Source: Alcaligenaceae bacterium (GTDB lineage Bacteria > Pseudomonadota > Gammaproteobacteria > Burkholderiales > Burkholderiaceae_B). Taken from it: a stretch of DNA of 64,000 nucleotides. Positions 62,718 to 64,000 of this stretch are shown here, one piece after another (within the stretch, counting starts at the first letter, position 1; each line of letters begins with the position of its first letter). The stretch spans positions 1 to 64,000 of the forward strand of contig JACCEN010000015.1 in the NCBI GenBank assembly GCA_013416435.1, given 5' to 3'. Below the pieces are notes generated by a model. The model was not told the DNA's origin. It searched no databases and worked only from the letters and a program-made list of their open reading frames with translations. The translations under genes were made by a program, and so were the position numbers.

Positions 62718-64000
62718 GGGCGTGATCCGCGGAAACGTCGTGGTTCTCGGGCGACGCGAGCCAGATCAGGCCGCTGGAGAGATCGTCGTGCACGGCCTCC
62801 GCGGCGAAACCCGCCAGACGCAGTTTCTCGTGCCAGGCCGCGGCCCGCGCTTGGGAGCGCTCGCCGGCCTGCCCGGGGCTGATCAGCGCAACATGCGCAT
62901 GGCGGGCCAGGCTGCCCAGCTCCGAAAGCAATGCGATCGTACCCCGGTCGGGCGTCTGGCTGGCATCGCAAGCCAGCAGCAGGCGCCTTGCGGTATGGGG
63001 CTGCAGGCGTTCAAGGATTTGATGCCGTTGCGACCGGCTGTCGATGACGCCCAGGTCGCTGATGCCGTCCGGCAAGGCGGCGGGCGGCCAAGGGATGTCG
63101 GTGGGAAGCTCGATGCCCAGGACGGCGTATTGAATGGCCGGGGTTGCAGCGGTATCGAGGGGTTGGACGCTGGCCTGGTAGCCGTCCGTGGCGGCGCTGT
63201 CTATTCCTGTCGTCTCGCTGGAAGGGTCCAGGCGGTCACGTAGTTCAGCGTAGCCCGGCAGCGTGGTGTCGACGGCCAGGCCGCGCAGCCGCCGGCGCGT
63301 CATGTAAAGGCTGAGACCCAGTCCGGCCAGGCGCGGCAGCAGGCCATAGACCACTACGCAGCCGAGCAGCCATCCCGACCACAGCGCCATGGCGCTCTCG
63401 GGCAAGGTCTGCAGGCCGTCGCTGGCCCTGATGATCTCCGGGGACGGCACGGAGAATCCCAGGAGCGAGGGCAGCCATCCCAACGCCGACGTGAGCCCGA
63501 CGAAGGTGTCTGGCGACAGCAGGGTGGTTTCCCAGTTGAAGCCGTAGCGGCGTGCGGACAGAATCGCCAACATGCAGGCCAGCGCCCCCATGAACGCCAG
63601 GACCCAGACCGCGTGGCTGACGGCGCCCAACAGCCAGCGCAGGGCATGCTGCCGGCTGAGCAGCTCTGCCAGCGCGCGGGGCGCGAGAGCCGCATCCGGC
63701 CCCCGCGCCAGCTTCTGGGTCAGCCACAGCCAGGACTCGCCCAGCCAGGAACCGGCATGATCGGAGCGGATCAGGAAGCTGCTCAGCCAGAACAGGTAGG
63801 CCAGCGTGTTGACGCCCAGCAAGGCGACCAGGGCGAGCAGGATATTGACCGAGCGGCTGCCATCGCCCAGCGCGCCCAGCGCCGCGCCGATGCCCGCCAG
63901 CAGGCCGGCGATGAGCAGGCCGAGCAAAGCGGCGCGCGACGCGCTGGTCCACTTGCCCAGGACCTGGTCGAGCTTCTCGCGTTCGGCCAGGTAGCGCGCC
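62704..64000 (-). CDS. DUF2868 membrane protein (5' end outside window)
   Basis: The visible 431 residues run from the window edge to the stop at 62704. At least four hydrophobic segments are seen (LLGLLIAGLLAGIGAALGAL, ILLALVALLGVNTLAYLFWL and two more), with LLACDASQTPDRGT and a cytoplasmic tail at the end. The pattern and the overlapping DUF3482 partner mark DUF2868. The start lies upstream of the window; the frame stays open to the edge. Confidence 0.85.
   Translation of the reverse strand, partial: ARYLAEREKLDQVLGKWTSASRAALLGLLIAGLLAGIGAALGALGDGSRSVNILLALVALLGVNTLAYLFWLSSFLIRSDHAGSWLGESWLWLTQKLARGPDAALAPRALAELLSRQHALRWLLGAVSHAVWVLAFMGALACMLAILSARRYGFNWETTLLSPDTFVGLTSALGWLPSLLGFSVPSPEIIRASDGLQTLPESAMALWSGWLLGCVVVYGLLPRLAGLGLSLYMTRRRLRGLAVDTTLPGYAELRDRLDPSSETTGIDSAATDGYQASVQPLDTAATPAIQYAVLGIELPTDIPWPPAALPDGISDLGVIDSRSQRHQILERLQPHTARRLLLACDASQTPDRGTIALLSELGSLARHAHVALISPGQAGERSQARAAAWHEKLRLAGFAAEAVHDDLSSGLIWLASPENHDVSADHAHVQP

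Overview
The window is about 63% GC chromosomal DNA, most likely from a betaproteobacterium of the Alcaligenaceae (Bordetella / Achromobacter / Pusillimonas relatives). The pointers are several Bug/TctC and TRAP solute-binding systems, the argS - SPOR protein - dsbA order, a long-form (about 560 aa) LeuA, DUF1840, DUF2868 and DUF3482 proteins, and a LiuR-controlled leucine-degradation operon. No rRNA, tRNA or CRISPR array was seen.

Layout. 0-2 kb is a mobile-element scar: an IS630-type transposase start at the edge, two sets of IS21-like terminal repeats, an unknown ORF and a LysR gene that has lost its DNA-binding half. 2-7.3 kb holds a SET-domain protein, an acetolactate synthase large subunit and a TRAP transporter (dctP-dctQ-dctM). 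A 410-bp gap carrying a large nested palindrome follows. 7.7-15.7 kb is a tightly packed acyl-CoA catabolic operon (NDP-forming acyl-CoA synthetase, two acyl-CoA dehydrogenases, enoyl-CoA hydratase, two Bug receptors) with a TetR regulator and one 46-bp palindromic operator. 15.8-23.9 kb carries topB, a GDYXXLXY membrane protein, gluQ, smg and a D-threonine-aldolase-like enzyme. 23.9-33.7 kb is the leucine/isovalerate operon (ivd, aceK, thiolase, mccB, mccA) under LiuR, with a divergent metallo-beta-lactamase-fold hydrolase. 33.7-43.6 kb holds a LysE exporter, metC, dsbA, a SPOR protein, argS, a secreted RHS protein ending in a Tle1-like lipase domain, and two small proteins. 43.7-48.6 kb is a ugp-type glycerol-3-phosphate ABC operon with a metallophosphoesterase. 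48.9-54.2 kb carries leuA with a candidate Leu-rich leader peptide, rpoN, and bfd/bfr with Fur-like boxes. 54.2-64 kb carries a small secreted protein, prfC, LysE, rhlE, lemA with two TPM-domain proteins, and a DUF3482 GTPase overlapping a DUF2868 membrane protein cut by the edge.

The most striking feature is a family of about 30 short palindromes (arm GGGGTCAGACCCC plus its reverse complement, 30 bp in all). They lie almost entirely between genes or over gene ends, often in pairs. Several copies carry matched changes in both arms, several supply the C-terminal codons and stop of a gene, and one sits in frame inside the RHS gene. A second small palindromic family (TA-flanked, ends GGGCCTGTTAATGC) occurs at least twice.

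Start sites were chosen from Shine-Dalgarno signals, overlaps and family length. Assignments rest on motifs read by eye, without database searches.
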